A DNA stretch of 64,000 nucleotides from Paramarasmius palmivorus (GCA_037176845.1 JAYKXP010000004.1:62001-126000), one strand, 5' to 3'; shown: positions 39,501 to 51,042, counted from the first letter of the stretch. Notes: generated from the sequence alone by a model not told the origin. Made by a program: numbers and translations.

Positions 39501-39984
39501 GCCTCCACGAGATGGTCTAACCTACTCATTACCTCTGTGGCAAGAGAAAAATCGCGACAATCGGTCAGTTCGCGAGCTAACCGTAGCAAGACTGAACACG
39601 TACGCCATTGAACAGCTTTGAGAATAACAGGTTTTAGGGGTTCAGGGAAACGAGCGTGTAAGGTGCGAGCTTCCTGGCGTTCACTCTCGAGAGCTTGAAA
39701 ATAATCTAGGCCACTTTTTCCAGTGACTTCACACTGGAACTGCTTTAATCGGTAGAAAGACATGCGTGCTGCATAGGCCCTGAAAAAGGATGATATTTGT
39801 TAAATACGATATTGCGAGAGATGCCTAGGGCAAGTATGATGGAAAGTACATACTCATAAGTCTCAAAGATTTCACCGGTTTGGTGGAGAAAGAAGACTTT
39901 CTTGTTTGGGTTTGTCTTTGCGGCCTGCAGCAAGGAAGGTGATGGTTCAATAAGGACCACCCTTTTTCGGCGACAGCTAGGCAT
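36588..39984 (-). CDS. ITC1: Itc1-type ISWI complex subunit (WAC-DDT-WHIM)
   Basis: A large accessory subunit of the ISW2/ACF-type chromatin remodeller. N-terminal WAC domain: MPSCRRKRVVLIEPSP, KVFFLHQTGEIFETYE, then AARMSFYRLKQFQCEVTGKS. A Lys/Glu-rich segment precedes the DDT domain (HGTFEQFLLSWNFLVVHG|QPLHLSPFTLDEFEHAI). WHIM-like blocks follow: LLGITIDELTGAM, DRLAILSFMCNLAV and KPMGKDRFYNRIWWFDGMG. The C-terminal exons give LDEFVAWLNPKGHRELAL and, after an intron beginning GTTCGT, DVNANTKQPEARRS..VSREPYMTWSNRRA-stop, the conserved Itc1 tail. About ten introns; roughly 940 residues. The last junction is needed because reading through gives a premature stop. Confidence 0.9.
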
Positions 39985-41136
39985 GATTGGGGGTGAACGT
40001 GGGGGACAGGGATGTCGAGGAAGGGGAGGAAGAAGGAGGTGAAGGCGGCGGAGGAGGAGGAAGGGACACGGATGGGAGAAGGAATCAAAGAATCAAAGAG
40101 GGCAGCGGGAGAGGAAGGGTAGCTGAGCCTGGGATCCCCCGAGGTGGGCCTGCCGACCAGAGCTCGATATCCCTCATATTACCACACTTCTCTTCATCCT
40201 CTCTTTTTCTCTCTTCTCCTTTTTTTTCTGCTTTTTTTTCTTCCTTCATCTGTCCACCTTCCCCATTGCTATCTCCTGCTTCTTGCTGTCTGGTCTGCTG
40301 CCCAGTTCCTGCGGTCCATCGTCTTTGAACGAAATGTGCAGGTTCTGCGCGCGGTTTTCATTTGTTTTTCGTATGTAAGCCTTAGCAAATTCTTTCTCGC
40401 ACATTTTTATTTCTTCTTCACATTGAACACTGGCAATTCTCATTCATCGACAAGCCGAAAATACAATACAGCTTTTACTGCACTCGAATTTTTAGGTACC
40501 TGACGTCTGCGCCCCCTGCTCGGTATCCAAAATTCATCCTTCCTTGATGCCCGTGTGAAGTTGCACGTGTCGGCTGTGTTCTCCGGCGCGGAAAATGCAC
40601 TGTCACTCGGGTCTCCATGCATGCTTACAGCGCTATCTACGAGCAGGCTCAGTTGAGACGAAGGCCTTCAGGTATAACTACTGGAAGTTTTCGGGCGTTC
40701 CAAGCCCTTATAGGATGAGATGATTGTCCTGTCCCTTGAGAACAGGTATTGAAGCAACGAATTTCAAATTCCGAGCAAATCTCCAAGTTCGAATTTGGCC
40801 ACTAAGACTTGGGTATGACCAGAGGCGAGCACAAGCGGCTCTCGCTGGTAAGTAAATGTCTACCGCAAGCGTGCTGATATGTCCATGGATACACCAGCAA
40901 AAACAGAGGCATATCATAATTCCAAGGTATACCGAAGCTTTGAATTTGTGTGGGGTACGACTCGGATGCAGCAAGCCGCAGCAGCTAACATTTCCGGAGA
41001 ATAAGTATATTGCTCTGTTAGCCTAGTCCGAGGATATGAGCAAATCCCAGCGCCAATACGATAGCTCAGGCCTCTGGAGTGAGTGCACCTGTGTGCACGT
41101 TGCTGAAAAGCGCTGGAAAAATTGACGAGTCCTAGA

Positions 41137-41149
41137 CCCTAACCCTAAC
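41137..41149 (+). repeat. Two-unit CCCTAA (telomere-like) motif
   Basis: CCCTAACCCTAAC, two TTAGGG-type units inside the chromosome. Too short for a former telomere. It may act like a telobox promoter element. Confidence 0.4.
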
Positions 41150-41302
41150 TCAGGCTTGCTATGCAACTTAGACTCGGTGCTCGCTTTTTTCTTCCCTCAC
41201 AACCTCAACATAGAACAATACCGTTCACGAAGACTTATTTCGAGACTTTCTGAAGATTCCTTAGCCTGAACATGGGATGGGGCTAAAATCAGCTCGAACC
41301 GC

Positions 41303-41334
41303 CGGTCCCAACGGTCCGTCTTTCAGTTCGGACC
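41303..41334 (+). promoter_or_regulatory. Cluster of three CGGWCC motifs upstream of gaaA
   Basis: CGGTCC at 41303 and 41312 and CGGACC at 41329, the last inside the palindrome TTCGGACCGAA (41327-41337). CGG triplets are typical half-sites of Zn2Cys6 activators. The cluster lies 32-63 bp before the TATA box. No regulator is assigned. Confidence 0.4.
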
Positions 41335-41365
41335 GAATACAAAAAGAGTTTCTCCAATGACCCGC

Positions 41366-41372
41366 TATAAAG
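41366..41372 (+). promoter_or_regulatory. gaaA: TATA box of gaaA
   Basis: TATAAAG located 78 bp before the ATG at 41450. Confidence 0.6.
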
Positions 41373-41449
41373 TCGAGGAATTTTGAACATCGGGGTATCA
41401 TCGCTTTTGACCTCTCTGCTGCGCTGTCATTTTCAGAACACCTCTAGAC

Positions 41450-43380
41450 ATGGCAAACAAACTTAATGTGTTGATGTGTAAGTCCAAAAATCGCAAACTA
41501 CTTTCAGCTGTTGATCATTCTTCGTAGGTGGTACTGTAAGATCTTGAAGGCCTGTTCATCGGACGTTCAAAGCTGATTAGAGTATAGGGAGAGTACACCA
41601 CAGGATGGACTGGATCTGGTGCCTCCAAGTCTGACAAGAAGGTGCTTCGTTTGCCACTCTTGCACTAGAAATTATTCATTGACCTTTTATCTTTAGATCG
41701 GTGTAAGATCTACTTTCATTTACATCAATGGCCCATAATCATCCTGTTTCACATACTTAGGTTGTCGGTCTTACACTCTTCGACCTTCGAAGACTGGGAA
41801 AAGTGTGTCGTTTCCTTCTCGGGCTCATCAATCACTCATGCGATATTCTGCGCTAGGTTGACCAACTTGGAATGGTCGGCGTCAACGGAAAAAAATTCCC
41901 AGCTATTCGGACCCATCTTCAAGAGAATATTGGAAATGTTTACAAAGACATGGACCTCTCGTGCGTAGCTGCTAAATCATCTATGTCAACTCTTCGCTCA
42001 CAAATGAAACCTAGTTTCGACGAGTTCCCTAAAGATGGAAAAGTAGACCCCGAAGCTTGTGAGCTATTGCGAACCTGCGAAAAAGTCCTCTTGCTCAATA
42101 ATCTATCTAGACAAGGAAGCCATCGACCAAATGAAGCCAGGAGACGCTGTCATTATCTTCACGCCAGACCGTATGCCATTCATTATTGAATATTAGTTCA
42201 GCACACTAAAATACATTCTAGCCACCCACTATGACATCTCAATGTATGCCATTGAGAGAGGTATTCATGTGCTGGTCACGAAACCCGCCGTCAAACTGCT
42301 TTCGCACCACAACGACCTCATTGCGGCGGCCAAGAAAAACAACGTCGTGTGCTTTGTAGAACACCACAAACGGTGAGGCGCAAAGTCGTCGTTTGACTGA
42401 TTCAAGTACTGATACGTCCGATTGATAGCTTCGACCCAGTCTACAGCGACGCAAGGGCAAAAGCCGCGACGCTCGGCGAGTTCAACTTTTTCCAGGCATG
42501 GATGAGTCAACCGAAGAGCCAGCTTGAGACCTTCCGTGCCTGGGCTGGCAAAGAATCTGACATCAGGTGAGCGTGTTCGTCGCGTCCGAAAAGAACAGAA
42601 CCCAACTCACTGACACTCTTGTCGTTATTCAGCTACTATCTCTCTTCGCACCATATTGACATTTGTTGCTGGATTCTACAAGGCAAAGCCGTGCCTACTC
42701 GTGTGGTCGCAAGTGCCGCCACTGGTATCGCCACCAGCGAGCCATACAACTGTGTTCCTGAGACCGAGGACACTATCACCCTCTTGGTCGACTGGGTTTC
42801 TACCTCGAGCAACAAGCACAGAGGTACCGGAGTTTTCACGGCGAGCTGGACGGCACCTTTGAAAGCTGGCGTTCACAGTGCCCAGCATTGGTACTACATG
42901 GGTGAGAAGGTGCGCTGTCCCTCGGTCCTTTTCACCTGCCTTCTTTTTCTCACTTTAATCTAAACCTGACCCAGGGTGATATCACAGTGGACCAAGCTCA
43001 CCGTGGATATGATGTGACCAACGACGAGACCGGAAAGATGTGGTACAATCCCTTCTAGTGAGTTCATCCTGTCATCCACTCGTCTCTGAGGGTCGCGAAA
43101 TTGACGTCGCTTTCTTAACAGCATGAAGTATTCGCCATCGGAGAGTGGTCACTTTGATGGTCAACGCGGGTACGGCTACGTGTCGATCGAGAAATTCGTT
43201 GACGCAGCGCGGAGCGTTAATGCGGGGCAGGCCAAGGCTAGCGATTTTGATGCACATGGTCTTCCCACCATTGCCAATACTGTGCTCACCACGGCCATCC
43301 TTCACGCCGGTAGAATCAGCCTGGATGAGAAGCGTCCAGTGGGAATCAAGCAGAACGGCGATCAATGGGTTCTGGAGTGA
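41450..43380 (+). CDS. gaaA: D-galacturonate reductase (Gfo/Idh/MocA family)
   Basis: NAD(P)H-dependent reductase, first step of fungal pectin-monomer (D-galacturonate) catabolism. The joined exons closely follow Gaa[85 protein letters not shown] and [16 protein letters not shown]. They continue [69 protein letters not shown] and [17 protein letters not shown]. The Rossmann GTGEYTTG and the VTKP and HHID motifs are all present. About a dozen introns interrupt it, and two exons are tiny: GTGGTACT (41528-41535) and ATCGGT (41697-41702). The promoter has a TATA box and a CGG cluster. The rest of the pathway is not in this window. Confidence 0.93.
41528..41535 (+). other. gaaA: 8-nt microexon of gaaA
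   Basis: GTGGTACT between TCGTAG and GTAAGATC. It completes M-C-G-T|G-E-Y, the NAD-binding glycine loop, with a one-base overhang from exon 1. Confidence 0.8.
41697..41702 (+). other. gaaA: 6-nt microexon of gaaA
   Basis: ATCGGT between CTTTAG and GTAAGATC. It encodes I-G in ..[15 protein letters not shown], matching the family's spacing. Confidence 0.75.
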
Positions 43381-45494
43381 AGAAAAAGATGGAAGTTGAC
43401 AAAATGTATTCGTGTGTACCACCATGGGCGCGTAAATCTTAGGGGGCCTGTCGGCTGAAGGTTTCTGGACATGCGCTACACTGCTCCCGAAAGACTTCGG
43501 AACATTCGTTATACAGAGTCCTTGATATCGGTCGCGTGCTTGTGGGTCTAGCATTTATTTATTGATATATGTATACTATCCTCGCTTCCATTCCATTCCC
43601 ATTCCCAACGTCCAATTGTCGTGCTTTTTATGAACGTCGGAAGCCTGTCAATCCTAAGGTACAACTGGGGCGATTTCGGAACATCAGTATATTCGTGCAT
43701 GGTTAGATTGAGATGTTCTGAAGTCAAGCAACTCAGGCGTAGATCAATCAGTAACATAGGGAGACATATAGCTGTGCTTAGAGCGATGAATCACAATGGA
43801 AAGGTATCTTCCAGAAATACTTCTGATTGTCTGAGAAAGAAATGATACTACGGTCCCACTGCGCTCGTAAGACTTGCCCTTCCCGTTCTCGTTAGCAGCG
43901 GATAAATTCCAGCGAACAAGAAGCAAGCCCTGCCGTCATAGGCATCGATTCTATATGGTGTGCGGAGTACAGTACGCGTCCTTCCTCTGAACCGTAGTAC
44001 GTTCCAAAGCAAAAGACATCTTCCGACAAAGCATCCCCATCTGCGTTGACAGAGTGGGGTATAATTATGGGGTCATCAATTCCAAGACAAGACGGTCCGT
44101 ATCATCTGCACGAAAATAACAAAATTAAAAGAACAAGAAAATCAGAGGGAAACCAACAATGACTCACAAAAGGATAAGTTGTGTGGGTTGCATGGGTACC
44201 GAACACCTTATCAAGCGTTCCCCTGCGGCATTAGATTCGTTCTTCCACGATGAATATGATATACCAGTTTCCAGACCGCGTTCTTGTGACCACCAAAAGT
44301 ACATTTGCGCCGGAATATGCATAGCCATAAGTCAGTACGAAATTACGGGCGGTGGGATCGGTAGAAGCACGCCAACGCCACTACAGAGAGAGGAAATACA
44401 AGGTCCGCATGCATCAAACTTCCTTGTTCCAAGTGGCGCTTGATGTCGCTCTGTAAAGCAACGGGGGCATGAGCACGAGGGATCCACGGCGAGTCAAGTA
44501 AATCGCGGGACAACCAGGGCCACGGTGCCAGAGTGCCAGATTCAGACTAAAGACGAGCAGACAGCTAGCAAACAGACTACAGGACGGCAGTTGATTGTTA
44601 AACGACCTTTGTTGTTTGAGACAGGACGAGGTAAGGTGGGCGGCGGATGCGGAGGAAGTGTGTGGGTTGTGTGGAGTAAATAACAATAAAGGGTAAAACT
44701 ATGTACGAGAAGAAAAAGATAGTGTATAATGCAATAACAATGCTGTAACAATGCCAACTGATGATATGCGTGCGATGATGATGCCTTGAGCTATGATGAC
44801 CAAAAGAAACGAGACTGTCCTGGCTTGTAATTTGTACCAGTGGTCGGATGATGCGAGGGGGAATGTATAACATAAATTGAAAGAATAATGTAAAACGTTT
44901 TGGAGTGTGAACGAACACGGTGCCCACTGGAATTGACCGGAAATGAGGTGATAATTGTGGCCCGCCTGACCAGTCGAGTGTCGATGGAATGTGTGGAGAG
45001 GTCGATGAGACGCGGGGTTCGAGGAATTGAAAGGGGAAGACTACGATTGAATGAGTGCATAGAGTAACAAGAAGCGGTTGTGTAAAGTGAATGTAGTGTG
45101 GTGGGAAGGTGTATGGTTGGCATTCGACGAGGGTAGTCCTTCGTCTCCCACAGGACCAAGGAGGCCGAGCAGAGCTACAGGCAGAAAACTGTCCTTTGGA
45201 TCGATGCTAGCAGGCTCCGGGTGCTTCAGAGACGCGCCGAATGGCACGATCCTTGCACAATGAATGTGTACGTCGTTGGGGGATGGTGTGAAATGCTGCG
45301 AGTTAAAACAATTGCAAAGGAAAGGGTAATGCATGGATGAGAAAACTTGCTGAAACAATGAAACCGTGCGTGTGGTGGTAGCCGATTTGCCGACAGTGTG
45401 GTATTACATTTTGTGGTACTGATGAACTTTTGGACAGGAATGAAGACAGCGATGATGCGGATTGCGAGAGTACAAATGCGTTGGAATGCGATTG
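43381..45494. other. 2.1-kb convergent intergenic region gaaA/cyclin
   Basis: Lies between the gaaA stop and the cyclin stop. The minus strand is pyrimidine-rich over 44500-45350, so several hydrophobic-looking minus ORFs arise; none has recognisable content. It may contain a long cyclin 3' UTR or a non-coding transcript. No RNA gene was recognised. Confidence 0.4.
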
Positions 45495-47108
45495 CTACGA
45501 GAAAACCCGAGGAGAAACGTTTAGATTGTGAAGGGCTGGTCGACCAAAGGCCACAAAGTCGTGAGGGAGGTATTGATCTGCAGGGCTATCACAGTCCATG
45601 CGGTGCTTATTCAACGCAGGCTCGAATGTCGAAGGCACGTTCTCCTTGTCGTCCGATGCATATATGAATGGATCAGAAGATGGTGGTACGGAAGGCGTGA
45701 CAGGTGTGAGAGGGAAGTCGTCAGACATGTCAGAGGCCGATGTTGTTGAACTCATGGGTGTGCTGACCGAGGACAGGGAGTCTGAGCGTGAACGAGTGGG
45801 AGTGAGAGGGAATGGTGGTAAAGCGGTGCGAACAAATCGACCACCTTGTAGGTAGTGCTGTACGACAAAGGTAGCGGCTTTGGAGTAGAAAGCATACGAA
45901 TACTTCTTCACCAACGTCTCGGAGAGGTCGTTGACATGCTTTGCAAGACGATTGTCAAGCAGGTCGACGATCTCCAGGCACTCCTCTGTCTCCTCCCAAA
46001 CTCGCCGAGGTTTACCGCATAAGTATCGCGCGAGCGTAAGGGCTGCGAGAGCGATACATGATGGTGGGTATTTGATAAACTCGCGGTAGAACAGGGTGAT
46101 TTCCATCAGAAACCGGGCGACGTGTTGTACCTTTGGCTCCTCAAGACAAGGACCGCAACACATGAGCCGAAGCCATGCTTCAGCCGTCGGATGGCCCAAG
46201 GTCCACTGTATTGTGGAAAGTATGTGTCCCTCCATTTGGATGAAGGCGGACTCCTCGTAAGCGTCATGGCACATTTGCACGAGGTCTTGTACAGTGGGCA
46301 CCCGCTCCTTGGCGTCCTCAAACTTGGCTGCTATCCACAAAGCGGCGCAACCGACAAGCTGATAGTGCTTGATGTAGACAATCCGCCGTGAGACGTATCG
46401 ATCTATAATGTTGAGGGTAAGGTAAAGAGTTTCGGGCCGCAACCGAAACGTAAAGTGGATTTCGACTAAAAAGTCAACGAGACACGGTCGCATATGCCAC
46501 TTGATCTCTGGCTGTTGATCCATCGAAGCGGTTGAAGACATTGTGAAATGCTAGTAGTGGGCTTGGGACTGAGCGAGATGGCGAAAAGCAATGATCACGA
46601 ATTTACAGACCTCCATGTCGTGCATATAGCAACGTATTTCTTCGCGATATTCTTCTTCGAGCAGAACACCATCTCTACGAAGAGCGGCGACCTGGACTTC
46701 GCGTTGCTGACGTTGTTGTAAAAGTGCAGCCTTCGCCGAACGGGGCGATTTTCGAGTGGTGATGTGAGGAAGAAGCGGGGTCTTAGAACTAGCCTTGGAG
46801 ACGCCATGAGGTGAAGGGCGTTTTCGTGGGTAGATGAGGGAGTTTCGAGAATGGCGAGTTGACGAAGAAGTTGTATCTTTCATGTTGAGAGGAATCGATT
46901 CGGACTGGGGTACGATCGACTGAGGGCTAGGCGATAGAAGCGAGCGAGAAGAGACAGAATCAGCATGACAGCTTTGAGAATCCAGCGAGTTCCATGAAGG
47001 AGAGGCCATTGGAGACGACGGTAAGAAAGAAGGGTCTGGTGTAAAGAAATATACAAGACCAAGTGATACAAGAACACGCGCGGCAAATCGACCAAGTTCA
47101 TTCGTCAT
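45495..47108 (-). CDS. G1-type cyclin (Cln/Puc1-like)
   Basis: Cyclin that would activate a Cdc28/Cdk1-type kinase at G1/S. The N-terminal exon is Ser/Pro-rich and basic (SLLSPSPQSIVPQSES, RKRPSPHGVSK, KSPRSAKAALLQQRQQRE), ending EEIRCYMHDME. An intron (GTCTGT..CTACTAG) joins it to HFTMSSTASMDQQPEIKWHM. The cyclin box holds MRPCLVDFLVEIH, LYLTLNIIDRYVSRR, YQLVGCAALWIAAKFED and EGHILSTIQWTLGHPTAEAWL. The second fold follows, then a PEST-like tail (PLTPTRSRSDSLSSVSTP, DDKENVPSTF). The pattern fits fungal G1 cyclins better than B-types. The start is unsure: ATG at 47108 opens the frame, 47009 (MASPSW) is an alternative, and an upstream open exon may splice in. Confidence 0.85.
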
Positions 47109-47178
47109 GACCAGTACACAAACATGGCACGTAAAAATAACCGATCAAGGTGAAAAAAAACTTTTTTGAAAAACTTAC

Positions 47179-47287
47179 CAGGGATAAGATATGGATCATA
47201 CGACGACGACAGAGCGTCCCCCACGGCTTGATGAATTTGACGAGAGATATGAATGAGTGCAATGCTCTTTAGCAAGATACTCGCGAG
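47179..47287 (-). other. Possible additional 5' exon of the cyclin transcript
   Basis: A stop-free 109-nt segment lies between an acceptor (TTCTTAG) and a strong donor (GTAAGT). Splicing it to the acceptor before 47035 keeps the cyclin frame (..SSSYDPYLIP|DPSFLPSSP). No in-frame ATG was found upstream, so it may be 5' UTR only. Confidence 0.35.
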
Positions 47288-47432
47288 CTAAGAATGAAAA
47301 TAAACGTGGTGAGCGTCTGGGTCGTTACAGATGATATAGAGAAGAAGAGAGAAAAGGGAAGAGGGGGGAAGGATGTCGTCGACGCCGTGGAAGACGATGG
47401 GGAGAAGAGGACAAGGGAGCGGAGGACTTTGG

Positions 47433-47444
47433 TATTATAAAAGG
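47433..47444 (-). promoter_or_regulatory. TATA-like element upstream of the cyclin gene
   Basis: Minus strand reads CTTTTATAATACC here, about 145 bp upstream of the possible 5' exon and 325 bp before the first ATG, consistent with a long, spliced 5' leader. Confidence 0.4.
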
Positions 47445-47449
47445 GCGCA

Positions 47450-50400
47450 GAGTAAATGCAGCCGGCGACTTGCCGTCGGACCGCAAAGAGTTATCATATC
47501 CAAATCAGGAAATAATACCCAGTAACACTCAGTAACACCCAGTAACCATCATCACATCGCCGTCCGGCCGATGCATCTCCGTTCTCTACCTCCGTGGATT
47601 CACCCGCCATTCCCACACACCACGTTTATCGTCCAACAAGATCGAAAATGACGTCGTATCGTCTTACCTTGCAATTTCCACTGGTCCCTTGTGAAAAAAA
47701 GGCACTGGTTTGTCCGCTTGGAAATTCGGAGAAAATGAACAAAATATGGTGGTGCGGCCAAGGGCTGTTGGTGTTGCAAATACAAAAGAGCACAAGTCGC
47801 AACAAGCCGTATGTCTGTGATGATTAGGGCGGGTGGGAATTATTGGTACGATCGGCAAACGATACGGTGTGAAATGAGTGACTGTAGTGAGTGAGGGGTA
47901 ATAGATATTATCCTCGGATTTTGAGGTGAACGAAAGTAGGGCCCTTTTTCGGGGGCGGGTCTAGAGGTGGGAGGCGGACTGTCGATGTTCGAACAGATTC
48001 GAAAGAGGTCTACTGTTATAGACCGTCTGTACGTCTCGACTGTAGTGTACCTTCACACTAGAACGAGACGCCTCGATGAGGGAAAAGAAGGGGAGGTTTG
48101 GAAAGGGTTGCGTCGGCTCTACGACACGTAGTTTTAACGGGGGCGAGAGAGCAGCAATGCGTTTGCAGCGTGCTCGCTTATGGCTTGTGCTCCAGGGTTA
48201 ATGACAAGGTCGGTGATTCTGCCTCGTCCCGTTTTTGATTCAAGTTCAACACGTTCCTTGCCTGCAGGCAAGAGAATGTCAAGATCTCGTAACCGTACTT
48301 CTTTCCTCCATTCTAAAACGGGTTTTATCATTGGCACGTAAACCTCCAGGCAGCAATCAAAGTTCATGAATTCATTTCCCTATATCTCTTCTCCGATACG
48401 CCTCAGGTCCTTTTCTCTGCTTCCGTCTCTATCCCTCTCACTGTAACTTCAGCGACTCATCGGCTTAAATTTCGACCTTGTGCTCTTGGATTTTCCATAC
48501 TCCTTGTCCTTCTTTCTTCCGTTTTCACACTGTCACCTTCACCGCACCCGATGCTAGAATATATGCGTAACAAAGCGGCAAGGACTTTTTAGCGAACTGC
48601 GATGCCTCAAGATCACCTGTTGCATACGTGAGATGGGTTTTCTTATAAGGCCTCATCACATACACCCCTTCCCATCAGTCACTATCACCATCATCACCAC
48701 CATCTGCACAAGACTTCTTACTTACCCAGGGCTGTCTGTAATACTTCTCAATCATTAAAAGAAGTGTATTACAAGTGAAATCAACTGCCGCTCTCGCTGT
48801 CAATTATTTCTAGGGTCGTGCTTTCTCTAGCGCCAGCCACAGCACGCCCGAATAGATGCCAACACTAGGATGCCAATTATGCACGTCAATTCTACAAACT
48901 TCCGCACTCTATCTGCCCTTGGTGACAAACTTCTCTCTATGACCTACAAAAAGGATGCTATATGCGTCCACGCTACGTTTCATTTACGACCTGTAACAAC
49001 CAAAATTCGCCTCCCGAACGGGCAACCTTTATTGTGTCCTTGAGATTCCATTCTTGATGCGGAATCCACGCCTCCATGTGGAATTAAGGTCGTTCCTTCG
49101 GTGCCATCAGTCGTTGAAGAGGCTCTCAGCCACCACGGCCGCAGAAAGGCTCTCTCCGTGCATCGCTGTTAGTTCCCAAGCCTATCACCGAGTTCACAGG
49201 AAACATGTCGCCATTCTCCAGGCCCTGTCCTTTATATCCTGTTTCATGTCGTTTGGGCGCTCTTGGGGGTCGCGCTCAACACCGTTCTCCGTACCAAGCT
49301 GGACGTCCGAGGTCCAACACCTTCCTTCGACTAGAAGACACTCTCAAGATAGGGCTTAGCTACTAAAGATCATCAAGCAAGACCTGCTTCGCACGTCGTC
49401 ATGCGTGCGTCCGAAGAACTCCGTTCCAATATTGGCAAGTTGAAGGAACGTTATAGAAAGAGCTTCAGGTCCCATTTAACATTCGCTCCCAGAACAATTT
49501 CTCGTACGTGAACTTGAACAGCTCACTGGTCGGCACAATCTGGCATAACGTACTGGCATGGGTAGCGGTTGACAGAAGTTTGTATCATGGAGTTTACCTT
49601 TATAACTTAGAATCGTCCCATACTGTCGCTCACTTGCTATCCTCGAAGAGGTGCTTTATGTTCGTCCGACAAAATTTTCAGACAGGATGCGTGGAAGATT
49701 AGGCTTATAGGCTTAAATGCCGGTGCCTGGTCTCTTTGGTACTTCCATATTCGGATCCACATTTTTTTCCCGAAAAACCAAAGGAAAAAAGTCGGAAGGA
49801 CGCTTGGGGGAGATTCCAAGAGAGATTCGACGAATGATGCAGGCATTTTCAGCAGCGAGTAAGGCGGTGCGTTGACCCTGTATCTAGGATCACTGTCAGT
49901 GACAAAAGGTTAAGATATTCTAAGATATCCTTTTGTACGGTTCCATAACGGTCGCTTAGAAGAACTGATACAGCAGCGTCTTCACCCGCAAAAAACGGAT
50001 CCCGAATTCAAAGGCCTCCAACATACGTGATCTTTTCCCGAGACAACAGACCATCTTCACGTTGACGAGTTGAAGCATGGACGTTCGGGCTACCATCTGT
50101 GCCCGAGATATGAACTGAGCTCAAGACCACATGTAAAGGTGTAGTGATTGACAAGGTGTTATTCGGTCTTAAGAGTGGAGAATGACGCACAAGAGTCACG
50201 CTGGCAGCCTGGCATGCAGAGATACATAATACAAGAAAATCCCATCGGGTGGCGGTAGTAGTTTTCTCCTTTGAATTTCGGTGAGCAGTTTATTTTTATG
50301 ATCTCGTACCGTAGCAACTTCAAGGGGGCCTGAGCGTCGTTTCAAATATATGACGCCCGCCCAGGCCGCTTAGGACGAGGCGCGTCACCGGTTCGCGTAG

Positions 50401-51042
50401 GTTTTGCTCAAGTTTTGCTCACAGATACGAGGTGCCCGATTTGATGATCAATACCACCCTTGCACTGGCAGTTTTCCGAGCACGAACCGAGTCCCCTTGC
50501 GGTAACAAGGCTAAAAGACTGTAAGTATAAAGCCTTGTGAAGCCCTTTCATAGTCGAGCGACGTGGAGAAGTAAGAATCAGTGACATCGACAAAGCACTT
50601 GCATGCTAAGCCGTTTCGCCAGCGAAGACCAGTAAATTTGAGAGCTAGACTGGCCGTGCTGAGCTGTTCCTAGACACGTTCTGGACTCCAAAATCACCGA
50701 CCACGTCATAGACGGGCAATAATTGGGCACGATGCATCGGCATTATGCAGCAACATATGTATTTTATAGTACATGTACCACGGTTGCGGCGCTCATATAC
50801 CACGTCACGACGGTGGCGTGCAATTGCCGGGGACAAAAACGTGTTGGGAAAGGACAGTGCGTATGGTGAAGGGAACAAAACGCATCAGATTTCGTATGTA
50901 TAGGAGTCGGTCTGAAATAACATCAGTGAAAGATAATATGTAGGCGGAAAAACAGATGATACAATAAGACGTGTCCGTTAGGGATGGTATAAGATGAGGT
51001 TACGCTAACCTAAAAGTAAGGGAGGATTCGACGGTGGTTGCC
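47450..51042. other. 3.6-kb gene-poor region
   Basis: No recognisable gene. Notable items: three near-copies of a 10-mer (CCAGTAACAC-type) at 47517-47546, a 6-bp stem around GGTCTA/TAGACC near 48007, and an imperfect hairpin (GTAATAC..TTCT with GTATTAC) at 48738-48772. A 77-codon minus ORF spans 48134-48367. A plus ORF at 49054-49359 has no domain. It may include upstream regulatory DNA for the cyclin, decayed repeats or non-coding RNA. Confidence 0.4.
48134..48367 (-). CDS. Doubtful 77-codon ORF
   Basis: Starts MNFDCCLEVYVPMIKPVLEW and ends ISEHAANALLLSRPR-stop. Its composition looks protein-like (balanced charge, few rare residues), but no family, signal or splice context is seen. It may be a chance ORF or one exon of an unrecognised gene. 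Confidence 0.15.
   Translation of the reverse strand: MNFDCCLEVYVPMIKPVLEWRKEVRLRDLDILLPAGKERVELESKTGRGRITDLVINPGAQAISEHAANALLLSRPR

Larger units (their letters stand above)
39985..41449. other. 1.46-kb divergent intergenic region ITC1/gaaA
   Basis: Contains a purine-rich stretch at 40015-40070, a long polypyrimidine tract at 40195-40260, a two-unit telomere-like motif (41137-41149), a CGGWCC cluster (41303-41334) and a TATA box (41366-41372). ORFs here (40144-40503 plus; 40708-40974 minus) are low-complexity or featureless. Confidence 0.5.

Noticed and set aside
39987..40328. Gly/Glu-rich 113-codon plus ORF
   Set aside because: Simple-sequence DNA in the 5' region of ITC1, starting 3 bp from its ATG on the other strand.
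40144..40503. 119-codon hydrophobic plus ORF
   Set aside because: Encoded by a polypyrimidine tract; low complexity and in the ITC1 upstream region.
40740..40810. Possible tRNA B-box (AGTTCGAATTT)
   Set aside because: No matching A-box or cloverleaf arms around it.
44414..45358. Several overlapping minus ORFs that look membrane-like
   Set aside because: Pyrimidine-rich strand gives Leu/Phe/Ser runs; no family content and probably cyclin 3' UTR.
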